Assembly: GCA_046350255.1 (NCBI GenBank)
Contig: JAXMAV010000013.1
Span: forward strand, 1 to 64,000
Reading direction: 5' to 3'
From: CALDUY01 sp046350255
Lineage (GTDB): Bacteria; Planctomycetota; Planctomycetia; Gemmatales; Gemmataceae
DNA: 64,000 nucleotides
Part shown: piece after piece, positions 19,888-29,203 of the stretch
Layout of the letters: every line of letters starts with the position of its first letter
Numbering within the stretch: position 1 is the stretch's first letter
The notes under the pieces: generated by a model
What the model saw: only the letters and a program-made list of their open reading frames with translations
Database searches by the model: none
Told to the model about the DNA's origin: nothing
Program-made: the position numbers and the translations under genes

Positions 19888-20339
19888 TTAGCGCTCGCTT
19901 CGCTTTTCCCACCCTGGATCTGAGTAGTTAGCCCTCTTCTGCTCCCTGGGTTCCACCCAACCTAATCCCGAACATTCCACACAGACAAACGGCCGGGCCG
20001 GGCCATCGAACCGCCCTGCACCGTGACAGACGGGACAGGCAATGGCCGCGTCGTAGGTCGCGCGGGTAACAGGGCTTCCAGCTCGGGCAGCGTTCGAATC
20101 CCCAGGGCCAGGACCAGAATCTGGGCCCGGGGAGAGCGATCTTCTACCCGGTTGTCCTCGTTGGGCAGATCGTAGGTTTCCAGCCAGACGTCCCCGTCTG
20201 GCGTTATCCAGGCGTCGTAGCCAATGCTGCCGCACACCCTCAGGGCGCTTCCGTCTGGACTCAGCGCCCCTGGAAGCTCCTGGCGGTACAGTTCGATCCG
20301 CCGGCGGATCTCCGCGGCAATTCCAGGCGGAAGCTCCAT
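19888..20339 (-). pseudogene. Small hypothetical gene broken by a -1 frameshift
   Basis: Two overlapping minus-strand frames look like one gene. The N-terminal part, from ATG 20339, reads about 90 residues (IELYRQELPGALSPDG, CGSIGYDAWITPDGDVWLETY, ILVLALGIRTLPELEALLP). After the run CCC near 20070 the sensible reading passes to the other frame, giving CPVCHGAGRF and CVECSGLGW, a pair of CxxCxGxG-type zinc-binding motifs, and stops at 19888. Adding one C to the CCC run restores a single 150-residue protein. Without it, the first frame continues into a Pro/Thr/Arg-rich tail to 19962. I infer a one-base deletion, either real or a sequencing error. Function unknown. Confidence 0.65.
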
Positions 20340-20357
20340 GGCAGTTCGCTTTCTATC

Positions 20358-21839
20358 TCAGGCAATGATCGGCTTGACCACATTGCCATGCACGTCGGTC
20401 AGGCGATACCGTCGGCCGTTGTAGCGGTAGGTCAGCTTCGTGTGATCCAGGCCGAGCAGGTGCAGGATGGTGGCGTGGAGATCGTGCACCGACACGCGAT
20501 CTTGTTCGGCGCGGAGGCCGATCTCGTCGGTGGCGCCGTGGTGGGTGCCGCCCTTGACGCCGCCGCCTGCCATCCAGACGGTGAAGGCGTGTGGATTATG
20601 ATCCCGTCCCATGCGCGTGGTCCCTTTCGGCCGCTGGGCTACCGGGAGCCGACCGAATTCGCCGCCCCAGATGACCAGGGTGGAATCCAGCAGACCACGT
20701 TGCTTGAGATCGGTGAGCAGGGCCGCCACTGGTTGGTCAGTCTCGCCTGCGAACTGGCGATGGTTCGAGGCGATGTCGGTGTGGCCATCCCAGCTCAGCT
20801 CATTCTCCATGCCACCGGAATAGATCTGCACCCAGCGAACGCCACGCTCGACCATCCGCCGCGCCATGAGACACTGCCGGGCGAAGTGCTTGCAGCGCGG
20901 GTTGTCGATGCCATAGAGATCCTGCACGGCGCGGGACTCGCGCTCGACGTCCAGGGCTTCGGGGGCGGCCATCTGCATGCGGTAGGCCAGCTCGTACGTC
21001 TCGATGCGGGCGCTCAGTTCGGCCTCGGCCTCGCGCTCCCGCTGGTGCTGCTCGTTGAGCCGGCGTAGTAAATCCAGTTGCCGGCGTTGCTGGCGATCGC
21101 CCATGCGGGCGTCACGATTGAGGTTGTCGATGGGCAACCCTCGGGGATTCAGCGCCGTGCCCTGGAAGATGCCCGGCAGGAAGCCAGCTCCCCAGTTGAT
21201 GGCGTTCCCCTTGGGCAGGCCCCGGCCCAGGGTGTCGTACATCACCACGAACGCGGGCAGGTTCTTGCTCTCGCTGCCCAGGCCGTAGGTCACCCACGAG
21301 CCCACGCAGGGAAAGCCCATGCGCGGCATCCCGGTGTTGATCTGAAACAGCGCCGGTGAGTGGTTGTTCGTCTCGGTCCAGCACGAGTGGAGAAAAGCCA
21401 TCTCATCGACGTGCCGGCTCAGATTGGGGAAGATCTCCGGCACCCACGTCCCCGACTGCCCATGCTGCTTCCAGGCGAAGGGAGACTTCATGAGCGGCCC
21501 GACCTGGTCGGCGAAGAAGCCGGTCTTGCTGTCGAACCCCTTCAGCTCCTGCCCATCGCGCCGCGCCAGGGTCGGCTTGTAATCCCAGGTATCGACCTGG
21601 CTCGGCCCGCCGTTCATGAACAGCCAGATGACCGACTTGGCCTTCGATGGAAAGTGCGCCGGCCGGGGTGCCAGGGGGTTCAGCCGCGCCTCGGGATTGC
21701 CAGAGAGTCGGCCCTCGCTGGCGAGCAAATTCAGCAAGGCCAGCGAGCCAAAACCCGCGCCGGACCGGCTGAGGAAGTCACGCCGCGACAGTCCGGACGA
21801 GGTCGGGTCGGCGAAATGGTGCGGAAGTGGTTGCGTCAC
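20358..21839 (-). CDS. DUF1501 domain-containing protein
   Basis: Exported planctomycete protein of the DUF1501 family (alkaline-phosphatase/sulfatase-like fold, function unknown). A twin-arginine signal is seen at LSRRDFLSRSG (residues 18-28). Family motifs: VIWLFMNGGPSQVDTWDYKP, FLHSCWTETNNHSPALF, RMVERGVRWVQIYSGG, SWDGHTDIASNH, VIWGGEFGRLP, GRDHNPHAFTVWMAGGG and DLHATILHLLGLDH. 493 residues, normal. GTG start with GAGGA seven bases before. It lies 19 bases after the PSD1 gene, the usual two-gene pair in planctomycetes; such pairs are often thought to act in polysaccharide or sulfatide processing, but this is unproven. Confidence 0.95.
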   Translation of the reverse strand: MTQPLPHHFADPTSSGLSRRDFLSRSGAGFGSLALLNLLASEGRLSGNPEARLNPLAPRPAHFPSKAKSVIWLFMNGGPSQVDTWDYKPTLARRDGQELKGFDSKTGFFADQVGPLMKSPFAWKQHGQSGTWVPEIFPNLSRHVDEMAFLHSCWTETNNHSPALFQINTGMPRMGFPCVGSWVTYGLGSESKNLPAFVVMYDTLGRGLPKGNAINWGAGFLPGIFQGTALNPRGLPIDNLNRDARMGDRQQRRQLDLLRRLNEQHQREREAEAELSARIETYELAYRMQMAAPEALDVERESRAVQDLYGIDNPRCKHFARQCLMARRMVERGVRWVQIYSGGMENELSWDGHTDIASNHRQFAGETDQPVAALLTDLKQRGLLDSTLVIWGGEFGRLPVAQRPKGTTRMGRDHNPHAFTVWMAGGGVKGGTHHGATDEIGLRAEQDRVSVHDLHATILHLLGLDHTKLTYRYNGRRYRLTDVHGNVVKPIIA

Positions 21840-21858
21840 GACACATCCTCGGGGCGGG

Positions 21859-24800
21859 TCAATCGACGTAGATAAACTCGTTGAGTCCGAGCAGCACCTG
21901 ACAGAAATCCAGCCGCGCCAGGTGCGCCGCGTCGGGCTTTTTCTCGTCGGCGTACAGCTTTTCCTGCTCGGCGAGGAAGGCCGTCGCCTCGGTCAGTTCG
22001 CTGCCGGCCGGCGGGCGGCCCAGGGTCAGGCGGTAGCCCAGGGCCACCACGGCACCGGGCTCCTTGACCTCTCCCAGACGCCGGGCCAGTTGCTCGGCCG
22101 CCTGGCGCACCACGGGGTTGTTGAGCATCAGCAGAGCCTGCGGTGCGATGGTGGTGGTGGTGCGCTGCTCGATGCCGACCGTGCCATCCGGGGCGTCGAA
22201 CAGGGTGAGCATCGGAATGAGCTGGCTGCGCTTCACGAAGAAGTAGATCGAGCGGCGTCGCTGCTGCAGATCCAGCGTACCCGGTCCAAACAGGCGAGAG
22301 TCGAGCTGTCCGGAGGCGGCCAGGAGCGAATCGCGGATGCTTTCTGCCTCCAGCCGTCGGGGCACGCGACGCCACAGCAGGCGGTTATCGGGGTCGATCG
22401 CGGCCTTCTGTCGGTCGAAGGCGGGACTCTGCTGGTAGGTGGCGCTGGTCAGGATGAGACGATGGATCGGCTTGAGTCGCCAGCCCTGGGCGATTAGCTC
22501 CGAGGCCAGCCAGTCGAGCAACTCGGGGTGCGAGGGACGATCACCCTGCAGGCCGAAGTCGCTGACGGTGGCCACCAGCCCCGTGCCGAAGTGATGCTGC
22601 CACAGGCGGTTCACGATGACCCGGGCCAGGAGATGCCCCGCACCGTGATCGACATCGCTCATCCAGTTGGCCAGGCCCCGACGGTGGTAGGGCGAACGCG
22701 ATCCGGCCGGCGGTTGCAGCTGCCAGCGCGTTTCGCCCTCCCTGGTGCGTACGAGCAGCGCCGGATAGCCCGGCGTGGCCACGCCCGCCTTCTGGTTGGG
22801 ATCGCCGCGAAGCAGGAAGTGCGTCTGTTCGAGGTAGTCGCTGCCCTGGCTGTGCAGACGGACAGCAGGCAACCCCTCGCCGCAAATCATCGCCTTGACC
22901 TTGCCCACACTCGGCCCCTTGCGACGATGCGCCTCCAGCTCGTCGGCCAACTTCTTCCAGCCGGAATCGTTCCCCCGATACCAGGCCAGCAGGGCGGTGC
23001 GCTCGGCAGGCGTAGGGGCCTGACCTGGTGTTGCCTCGAGACGGGCCAGGGCCCGGCGGACCTCCTCGGGCAAGCCATCGCCGGCGACCGCGGGCGGCTT
23101 CGGCAACGTGCTCAGCGCCAGGCGCGGCCGACCGATGCTGTGGTGGGTGTTGTTGTTGAACCGCAGCGTCAGAGTCAGCACGGTCCCGCCCGGATGACCC
23201 AGCGGCGCGGCCAGGTCGAACACGGCCGCGTGATCCTTGCCGAACTGCGGATCGACCGCCCAGGCCGAGTTCGGGTTGTTGTCGATGGTGGCGGCCACTG
23301 GCAGGCCGCGTTGCTCAAAGGTGGCGCGGGCACCGGCGATCTTCACCGGGGTTTCCGGACCTCCGCTGCGCGGCCGGGCAGTGATCCGCACGTCGCTGAG
23401 GGCGAAGTTACCGTTGTTCGCGCGTCCGGGGCCACCTCGCACCAGCGACGTATGCGCTAATGCTTCCAGACGGATGGCGCGGATCTCCGGTGTCGCCGTC
23501 TCGACGACAAGGGTGTAGGTGTCGTTCGCGGGGCTCGTGCCGCTGGCCAGGTACGACCCATCCGCCTGCCGGGTGAAGGTGGCTCCGCCGGCGGAGGTGA
23601 TCTTCGTCGGTTCGACCACGCTCCAGGCCGAGACACCGCTCCTGGGTCGGCTGGCCAGGTAGGCCGTCAACTTGTTTGGCAGGGTGGTGCGCTCGTAGTC
23701 CGCCAGCCGCTGTGCGAGCGTCTGTTCCTGCTCTGTGAAGATGCGTCGCGCCTCGCGGCTCAGCTCCGGGTCCAGGTCGAGATCCTGATCGCTGCGGACT
23801 GTCTTGGTGAAGGTCGAGACCAGGCGGTAGTAGTCGCGCATCGAGATCGGATCGTACTTGTGATCGTGGCAACGAGCGCAGCCCACGGTTAGCCCCAGCA
23901 TGGCGGTGCTCATGGTCCGCACGATGTCGTCCAGCTCGTCGTAGCGTTCCTTCTCCACCGTGTTGGCGGTGATCTGGGTGCTGTGGACGCCCGCTCCCAG
24001 GAACCCGGTCGCCGTCAGGGCCAGCGGGTTGGTCGGCTCGAACTCATCGCCCGCGATCTGCCAGCGGACGAAGTCGTTGTAAGGTAGATCGAGGTTGAGC
24101 GCCTTGATGACGAAGTCGCGGTAGGGCCAGGCGTGGGGGCGGTCGTAGTCGTGCTCGAACCCATGGCTCTCGGCGAAGCGTACGATGTCGAGCCAGTGCC
24201 GGGCATAGCGTTCGCCATGGTGAGGCGAGGCCAGCAATCGATCCACGAGCCGTTCGTAGGCCTCGGGCCGTCTATCGGCCAGGAAAGCGTCCACCTCGTC
24301 GGGAGTGGGAGGCAGGCCAAGCAGATCGAGGGTCGCGCGGCGGAGCAAGTTTCGTGGAGCCGCCGACGGATTGGGACGGATCCCCTTCTCCTCCAGCCGG
24401 GCCAGGATGAACTGGTCGATCGGATTGCGTGCCCAACCGGTGGTGCGCACTGGCGGAACGGCTGGCCGTCGCAGGGGGCGGAACGACCAGAACTGACGAT
24501 CCTCGTCGGTGATGGCGAAGACCTTCGGCTTGCCCGCGCCGGGTTGATCGAGCAGCGGACGATCATAAGCAGCCCCGCCGTCGATCCAGCGGGTCAGGTC
24601 GGTCAGCTGGGCCGGAGTCAGACGCACCCCCGACGAGGCCGGAGGCATGTGTGGTTCGTCGAGATGGGCCGTCAGGCGAACCAGCTTACTCTCCTTGCCC
24701 TTGCCCGGAACGATGACCGCCCCGTTGTCGCCCCCCTTGAGCAGCGCCTCGCGCGTCGTCAGGTCAAGCCCGCCGCGTGCCTTACCGCCGCCATGGCACT

Positions 24801-24969
24801 TGACACACGCATCGATCAGCACCTTGCGGACTGATCGGGTGAATAGCTCCCGGCTGGCCGTCATCTGGCGCGCATGATCCGGAACCACAGGCGTGGGCTT
24901 CGTGGGCGGCGAGGCAGCCAGGGCCAGGCCCGGCAACAACAGAACTGCCAGACGCGCGAGCGATGGCAT
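21859..24969 (-). CDS. PSD1 protein: planctomycete cytochrome c, DUF1549 and DUF1553 domains
   Basis: Large exported protein of 1,036 residues. Signal peptide from ATG 24969 (SLARLAVLLLPGLALA). A planctomycete-type cytochrome c (PSC) domain follows: CVKCHGGGKARGGLDL near residue 58 and PHMPP as the distal Met ligand region. DUF1549 spans roughly 140-350 (RNPIDQFILARLEEKG, LTVGCARCHDHKYDPI, with a second CxxCH), then a middle carbohydrate-binding-like beta region (about 430-580) and DUF1553 at the C-terminus (VNRLWQHHFGTGLVATVSDFG, NPEL-like SHPELLDWLAS, RRLEAESIRDSLL). The ATG at 25002 would spoil the signal peptide. Function unknown; it pairs with the downstream DUF1501 gene. Confidence 0.95.
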   Translation of the reverse strand: MPSLARLAVLLLPGLALAASPPTKPTPVVPDHARQMTASRELFTRSVRKVLIDACVKCHGGGKARGGLDLTTREALLKGGDNGAVIVPGKGKESKLVRLTAHLDEPHMPPASSGVRLTPAQLTDLTRWIDGGAAYDRPLLDQPGAGKPKVFAITDEDRQFWSFRPLRRPAVPPVRTTGWARNPIDQFILARLEEKGIRPNPSAAPRNLLRRATLDLLGLPPTPDEVDAFLADRRPEAYERLVDRLLASPHHGERYARHWLDIVRFAESHGFEHDYDRPHAWPYRDFVIKALNLDLPYNDFVRWQIAGDEFEPTNPLALTATGFLGAGVHSTQITANTVEKERYDELDDIVRTMSTAMLGLTVGCARCHDHKYDPISMRDYYRLVSTFTKTVRSDQDLDLDPELSREARRIFTEQEQTLAQRLADYERTTLPNKLTAYLASRPRSGVSAWSVVEPTKITSAGGATFTRQADGSYLASGTSPANDTYTLVVETATPEIRAIRLEALAHTSLVRGGPGRANNGNFALSDVRITARPRSGGPETPVKIAGARATFEQRGLPVAATIDNNPNSAWAVDPQFGKDHAAVFDLAAPLGHPGGTVLTLTLRFNNNTHHSIGRPRLALSTLPKPPAVAGDGLPEEVRRALARLEATPGQAPTPAERTALLAWYRGNDSGWKKLADELEAHRRKGPSVGKVKAMICGEGLPAVRLHSQGSDYLEQTHFLLRGDPNQKAGVATPGYPALLVRTREGETRWQLQPPAGSRSPYHRRGLANWMSDVDHGAGHLLARVIVNRLWQHHFGTGLVATVSDFGLQGDRPSHPELLDWLASELIAQGWRLKPIHRLILTSATYQQSPAFDRQKAAIDPDNRLLWRRVPRRLEAESIRDSLLAASGQLDSRLFGPGTLDLQQRRRSIYFFVKRSQLIPMLTLFDAPDGTVGIEQRTTTTIAPQALLMLNNPVVRQAAEQLARRLGEVKEPGAVVALGYRLTLGRPPAGSELTEATAFLAEQEKLYADEKKPDAAHLARLDFCQVLLGLNEFIYVD

Positions 24970-25008
24970 GGAAGACGCTCCGGAGAGAGAGAAGGCGGGC
25001 ATCTTCTG

Positions 25009-25037
25009 AAGCTAACGGAGGAGGTCCGCCAGGTCAA
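25009..25037 (-). promoter_or_regulatory. Candidate promoter of the PSD1/DUF1501 pair
   Basis: On the minus strand, TTGACC (25037-25032) and TAGCTT (25014-25009) are 17 bp apart; the start would lie about 35 nt before the chosen ATG. On the plus strand the same gap holds a TACAAT -10-like hexamer (25054-25059) about 28 nt before the BatA gene, without a clear -35. Confidence 0.4.
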
Positions 25038-25087
25038 GAAACTGCCCACCAGATACAATCATCCACAGCATCGGCGAGGAGAACTCG

Positions 25088-27367
25088 ATGGCGACGCGCA
25101 GCGCACCCGTTCGACGGCCGGCCGGCAAGGGACTCCTGTTCCCTCTGGGGCTGGGGTTGCTGGTCGTGCTCGCCCTGCCCGGGGCCGTTCTCCTGGTGCT
25201 GAGCCTGGCCGGGCTGGAGGCGCCCACCAACGACTGGCTCCGCGAACATCTCGCTCTCAGCTACCACAACCCGCTCCCTCTCGGGGCCACCCTGCTGTTG
25301 CTGCTCGTCCCGGTGGTGCTGGTACTGCTCTACTTTCTCAAGCTGCGCCGCCAGGCGGTCGAGGTGCCCTCCACCTTCCTGTGGCGCCGCAGCATCGAGG
25401 ATCTGCACGTCAACAGCCTCTTCCAGTGGCTGCGCGATAACCTCCTCCTGCTCGCACAACTGGCCTGTGCGCTCCTGCTTGTCTATGCGGCGCTGGCGCT
25501 GCAGTTCCACGGCCGCGCCTCCGTTGGCGGACGCCATTACATCATCCTGCTCGACAACTCGGCCAGCATGAATACCACCGACGTGGCCCCGAGCCGGCTC
25601 GAAGCCGCCCGGCAGCAAGCGCTCGCACTCGTCGAGGCGCGGCCCGAGGGCGACGCCGGCATGGTGATCGAGTTCAACGCCCGCGCCAGCATCCTGCAAC
25701 CCTACACGCGCGACCGGGGCGCTCTCCGCGCTGCGCTGCGCCAGATCCAACCCACTCAGCGGCCCACTCGCATCGACGATGCTCTGACCCTGGCCGACAG
25801 CCTGGCCAACCCCCATCGCTCGGCCGACGACGAGGCGGTGCGCCCCGCGGGTGAAAACCCCGCCGAGGCACGCACCTATGTCGCCCCGGAGGGCATCGCC
25901 GCCGAGGTGCATCTCTTCTCCGATGGGCGCTTTCCCGAGGTGCCCGGGTTCGCCGCTGGGAATCTGGGCCTGATCTACCACCGCATCGGCGCTCCTGGGC
26001 CCGAGATGGTCAACAACGTTGGCATCGCCAGCTTCAACGCTGTCCGCGACGAGAAGGACCCCGCCCGGATGCAGGTCTTCCTCCGGCTGCAGAACTTCCG
26101 CGCGACACCGGCCCAGGTGACGGTCGAGCTGGAAACGCGGCGGCCCGGTCAGGCGGAGTTCAATCTGCGCGAGACGCCCGCCCGCATCGACGCCCGGATG
26201 GTGGCCCCGGGCGATCCGCAGCGCAAGGTGCCTCCGCGCGATGCTCCGGGCGAACAGGCCGTCACCTTCCAGCTCGATGACATCGAGGAAGGCGCCGACG
26301 TCCTGCTCCACGCCCGGCTGAAGAACCATCAGGATCAGTTCGCCGCCGACGACGAGGCCTGGCTGGTCGCGGGAGTGGTGCGCAAGGCGCGCGTCCTGAT
26401 CGTGACACCTGGCAACGAGGTGTTGCGCCACTTCTTCGACCTGGAAGAGACCGCGCGGGTCGCCCGGGTGACCTACCTGGCTCCGCCCGATCTGGCCGAC
26501 GCCGCCAAATACCTGCAGCCCGCCCGGGCCGGCGCCTTCGATCTGGTGGTCTTCGACCGCTGCACGCCATCCACCGAGGATGCCTTGCCCGTCGCCAACA
26601 CCTTCTTCATCGGCGAGGTGCCGCCCCCCTGGAAGCGCGCCGCCTTGCCGGCTCTGGTGGGCGCGCCCATCGGCAACCCCGCGTCGGCGCATCCGCTCAT
26701 GCGTCATCTGACCGGCCTGGACGAAATCGCCTACACCGAGGCGTTTCGCTTCGACCTGCGTGCTAAAGGAGTGCCGTCCGGCGTGCCGCGCTTGCTCGAG
26801 GCGGGCCGCGAGACAGCGCTACTGTTCCTGCTGCCCCGACGCTCGTTCCGCGACCTGGTGCTGACCTTCCCCCTGGTGAACGCGAAGGGAGAATGGACGA
26901 CGAACTGGTGCCTGAAGGCGAGCTTCCCGCTGTTTCTGCGCAATGTGCTGTATCAGCTGGGGAACGTGAGCGACCAGGCAGCGGAGGAGACGACGCTGCC
27001 CGGTGAGTCGCGGGTGCTGCGGCCCGACGGCCCGGCCGAGCGCGTGGAGGTGACCGATCCAGCGGGGATGACCCAGCGCGTGGGGCGAGGCGCCGGGGCC
27101 GAGTTTGTCTACCTGAATACCGAACGCCTGGGGGTGTACCAGGCCACCTGGCCCGGCGGGCGGCGTTTCTTCGCGGTGGGGCTGGTGGAGACCGACGAGG
27201 GCAACACCCAGCCGCGCGACGAGATCAAGCTGGGCGATCAACGAATCGAAGCCGACCGCGAGCGGGTGCAGGCCTATGATACGTGGAAGTGGATGGCTCT
27301 GGGGGCGTTGCTGCTGCTCGTGGTCGAGTGGGCCGTCTACCATCGCCGGCTCTGGCTGGGCCGTTAA
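25088..27367 (+). CDS. BatA/VWA domain membrane protein
   Basis: A 759-residue membrane protein with an N-terminal BatA-like two-helix region (FLKLRRQAVEVPSTFLWRRSIEDLHVNSLFQWLRDN in pieces) and then a von Willebrand factor A domain. The MIDAS metal site is IILLDNSASMN (D-x-S-x-S, about residues 152-162), followed by FSDGRFPEVPG. A long periplasmic-looking region and a C-terminal helix (WMALGALLLLVVEWAVYHRRLW) complete it. In planctomycetes such proteins lie in MoxR/DUF58/VWA clusters, but no MoxR ATPase is next to it here. Strong ribosome site GAGGAGAA before ATG. First gene of a plus-strand run to 31523. Confidence 0.92.
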   Translation: MATRSAPVRRPAGKGLLFPLGLGLLVVLALPGAVLLVLSLAGLEAPTNDWLREHLALSYHNPLPLGATLLLLLVPVVLVLLYFLKLRRQAVEVPSTFLWRRSIEDLHVNSLFQWLRDNLLLLAQLACALLLVYAALALQFHGRASVGGRHYIILLDNSASMNTTDVAPSRLEAARQQALALVEARPEGDAGMVIEFNARASILQPYTRDRGALRAALRQIQPTQRPTRIDDALTLADSLANPHRSADDEAVRPAGENPAEARTYVAPEGIAAEVHLFSDGRFPEVPGFAAGNLGLIYHRIGAPGPEMVNNVGIASFNAVRDEKDPARMQVFLRLQNFRATPAQVTVELETRRPGQAEFNLRETPARIDARMVAPGDPQRKVPPRDAPGEQAVTFQLDDIEEGADVLLHARLKNHQDQFAADDEAWLVAGVVRKARVLIVTPGNEVLRHFFDLEETARVARVTYLAPPDLADAAKYLQPARAGAFDLVVFDRCTPSTEDALPVANTFFIGEVPPPWKRAALPALVGAPIGNPASAHPLMRHLTGLDEIAYTEAFRFDLRAKGVPSGVPRLLEAGRETALLFLLPRRSFRDLVLTFPLVNAKGEWTTNWCLKASFPLFLRNVLYQLGNVSDQAAEETTLPGESRVLRPDGPAERVEVTDPAGMTQRVGRGAGAEFVYLNTERLGVYQATWPGGRRFFAVGLVETDEGNTQPRDEIKLGDQRIEADRERVQAYDTWKWMALGALLLLVVEWAVYHRRLWLGR

Positions 27368-27385
27368 GCCGCGGGAGGATGGTGC

Positions 27386-28507
27386 ATGACCGAGTTACTC
27401 GACTGGGGGCGCGTCGAGCGTCCCGATCAGATGGCGGCCTCGGTGGCAGCTTTCCTGCGTCGCGGCGGTCTGGTGGCGTTTCCGACCGAGTCCGGCGCCC
27501 TCGCCGTCGGCGCAGCGCTACGCCCGGGCGTCATCCAGCGCCTCGGCGAGTCGGTCGGCCCCCGACCGCTGGAGCTGCTGCTGTCCTCGGTGGGTGCCCT
27601 GCGTGACTGGCTGCCCGAGGTCGGCGCGTCGGGCGTCCGGCTGGCGCGGCGGTTCTGGCCGGGGCCGCTGAAGCTGGTGGGCGGCGATGGCGTCGATCGC
27701 GGTCTGGCCTCGCGCCTGCCGCCCGAGGTGCGCAACGCGCTCACCCAGGATGGGCAGCTGCACCTGGTGCATCCCGCCCACGAGATCCTCCACGAGGTGC
27801 TGCGCCATCTCTCCGAGCCAATGATCGCCGCCCCGGTCTTTCATGGCCAGGCTGCCGCCCGGAACGCCCAGCAGGTCCATGAAGCCACCGCCGGCCGGCT
27901 CGACCTGTTGATCGAGGCGCCGTCCGAACCACTGCGGCCGGTCACCCTGGTCGAGTTGCGCGGCGACGAGTGGAGGGTCCAGCAGGAAGGCGGCATCCGC
28001 GCCGACGATCTCCGCGCCTTGCTCGCCACGCTGATCGTCTTCGTCTGCACGGGCAACACCTGCCGCAGCCCCCTGGCCGAGGTCCTGTGCAAGCGCCGCC
28101 TCGCCGAGCGGCTCGGTTGCGGCGTCGAGGAGCTGGAAGATCGCGGATATCAGGTGGTTTCAGCCGGGTTGGCGGCCGGGCCCGGCGCGCCAGCCGCCGT
28201 TGAGGCTATCGAGGTGGCTCGCGCCCTGGGGCTGGACCTGACGCGACACCAGAGCCGGCAGCTCACCCGGGACCTGGTGGCCCGGGCCGATCATCTGCTG
28301 GTGATGACGCGCAGTCATCTCCGCGCCCTGCACGGGGAGACGCTGGCGGGAGGGGGCCGTCCCATCCTGCTGAGCCCCGCCGGAGACGATGTCAGCGATC
28401 CGATCGGCGGCACGCGCGATCGCTACGAAGCCTGTGCCCGCCAGCTCGACGAGTACATTGGGCAGCACCTGAGTCGATTCCTTCCTCGCCCGGAGAACCG
28501 CTCGTGA
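27386..28507 (+). CDS. Fusion: YrdC/Sua5-like domain plus low-molecular-weight protein tyrosine phosphatase
   Basis: One 373-residue frame with two domains. Residues 20-205 resemble YrdC/Sua5 (LVAFPTESGALAVGAAL, RRFWPGPLKLV, EPMIAAPVFHG, LVELRGDEWRVQQEGGI), the fold that makes threonylcarbamoyl-AMP for tRNA t6A. But the conserved KGRP motif is replaced by VGPRP (58-62) and the PTxTxYGL motif is altered, so catalytic function is doubtful. Residues 216-373 are a complete LMW-PTP: P-loop VFVCTGNTCRSPLAE (Cys221, Arg227) and the general-acid loop DVSDPIG (Asp338). Clear GGAGG before the ATG. In Bacillus subtilis the separate genes ywlC and ywlE sit close together, so this may be their fusion. Confidence 0.9.
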   Translation: MTELLDWGRVERPDQMAASVAAFLRRGGLVAFPTESGALAVGAALRPGVIQRLGESVGPRPLELLLSSVGALRDWLPEVGASGVRLARRFWPGPLKLVGGDGVDRGLASRLPPEVRNALTQDGQLHLVHPAHEILHEVLRHLSEPMIAAPVFHGQAAARNAQQVHEATAGRLDLLIEAPSEPLRPVTLVELRGDEWRVQQEGGIRADDLRALLATLIVFVCTGNTCRSPLAEVLCKRRLAERLGCGVEELEDRGYQVVSAGLAAGPGAPAAVEAIEVARALGLDLTRHQSRQLTRDLVARADHLLVMTRSHLRALHGETLAGGGRPILLSPAGDDVSDPIGGTRDRYEACARQLDEYIGQHLSRFLPRPENRS

Positions 28508-29163
28508 ACAGCGACCGCGAGGCGTTTCTGGAGCGCGTGCGGCGCGCAGTGGCCGAGGGAAACCGCGCCGGAACCATCCCCCCGCTGCCCGACCGGGGTA
28601 GCGTCGGCTACCAGGGAGCCGGCCCCGATCCCGTGGCCCGGCTCGAGGAAAGTCTGACCGCCGCCGGCGGCGTCCTTCACCGCACCCGCGATGCCACGGA
28701 AGCCCTGGCCGCCGTGGTCCGCCTGATTCAGGAGCGCCAGGCTCGGCTCGTCCTGGTGGGCGATGGACCGGTCACCGATGCGCTGGCCCTGGAAGCCGCC
28801 CTGCCCGGGGTGGAGGTGCGCCGGGTGAGCGCCCTGGAACCGGGCCGCGATCGTTCCACATTCTTCGCCGCCGACATCGGCGTCACCGGCGTGGATCATG
28901 TGATCGTCGAGACGGGGACCATCGTCCAGGCCACCCGGCCGGGGCAGCCCCGCGCCGTCAGCTTGCTGGTGCCGGTTCACATCGCCGTGGCGCGACGATC
29001 CGATCTGCTGCCCGACCTGTTCGATCTGCTGGGCGAGAACGAGTTGCCCGCCTGCCTGTCGCTCATCACCGGCCCCAGCAAGACGGGCGACATCGAGCTG
29101 CGGCTGGTGACCGGTGTGCATGGCCCCGGCGAGGTCCACCTGGTGCTCATCGAGAACGGCTAA
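28504..29163 (+). CDS. lutC: LutC/YkgG family protein (lactate utilisation subunit C type)
   Basis: 219-residue LUD-domain protein. Family features: N-terminal helix NSDREAFLERVRRAV, then VDHVIVETGTIVQATRPGQPRAVSLLVPVHIAV, ending in ITGPSKTGDIELRLVTGVHGPGEVHLVLI (in blocks). In Bacillus, LutABC oxidises L-lactate with two iron-sulphur partners. Here lutA and lutB are absent, so the substrate is unclear. The GTG start overlaps the upstream stop (GTGA), so it is coupled to the fusion gene. Confidence 0.9.
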   Translation: MNSDREAFLERVRRAVAEGNRAGTIPPLPDRGSVGYQGAGPDPVARLEESLTAAGGVLHRTRDATEALAAVVRLIQERQARLVLVGDGPVTDALALEAALPGVEVRRVSALEPGRDRSTFFAADIGVTGVDHVIVETGTIVQATRPGQPRAVSLLVPVHIAVARRSDLLPDLFDLLGENELPACLSLITGPSKTGDIELRLVTGVHGPGEVHLVLIENG

Positions 29164-29203
29164 CCAGGAGACGTGCGGAAGCGGTAACCCACGAGAGGGA
29201 TGC

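Noticed and set aside
19962..20235. Programmed ribosomal frameshift joining the two frames of the small gene
   Set aside because: No slippery heptamer or downstream stem was visible; one missing C explains it more simply.
25034..26707. 557-residue open frame on the minus strand
   Set aside because: Antisense to the BatA/VWA gene; composition typical of a shadow frame, no recognisable domain or start site.
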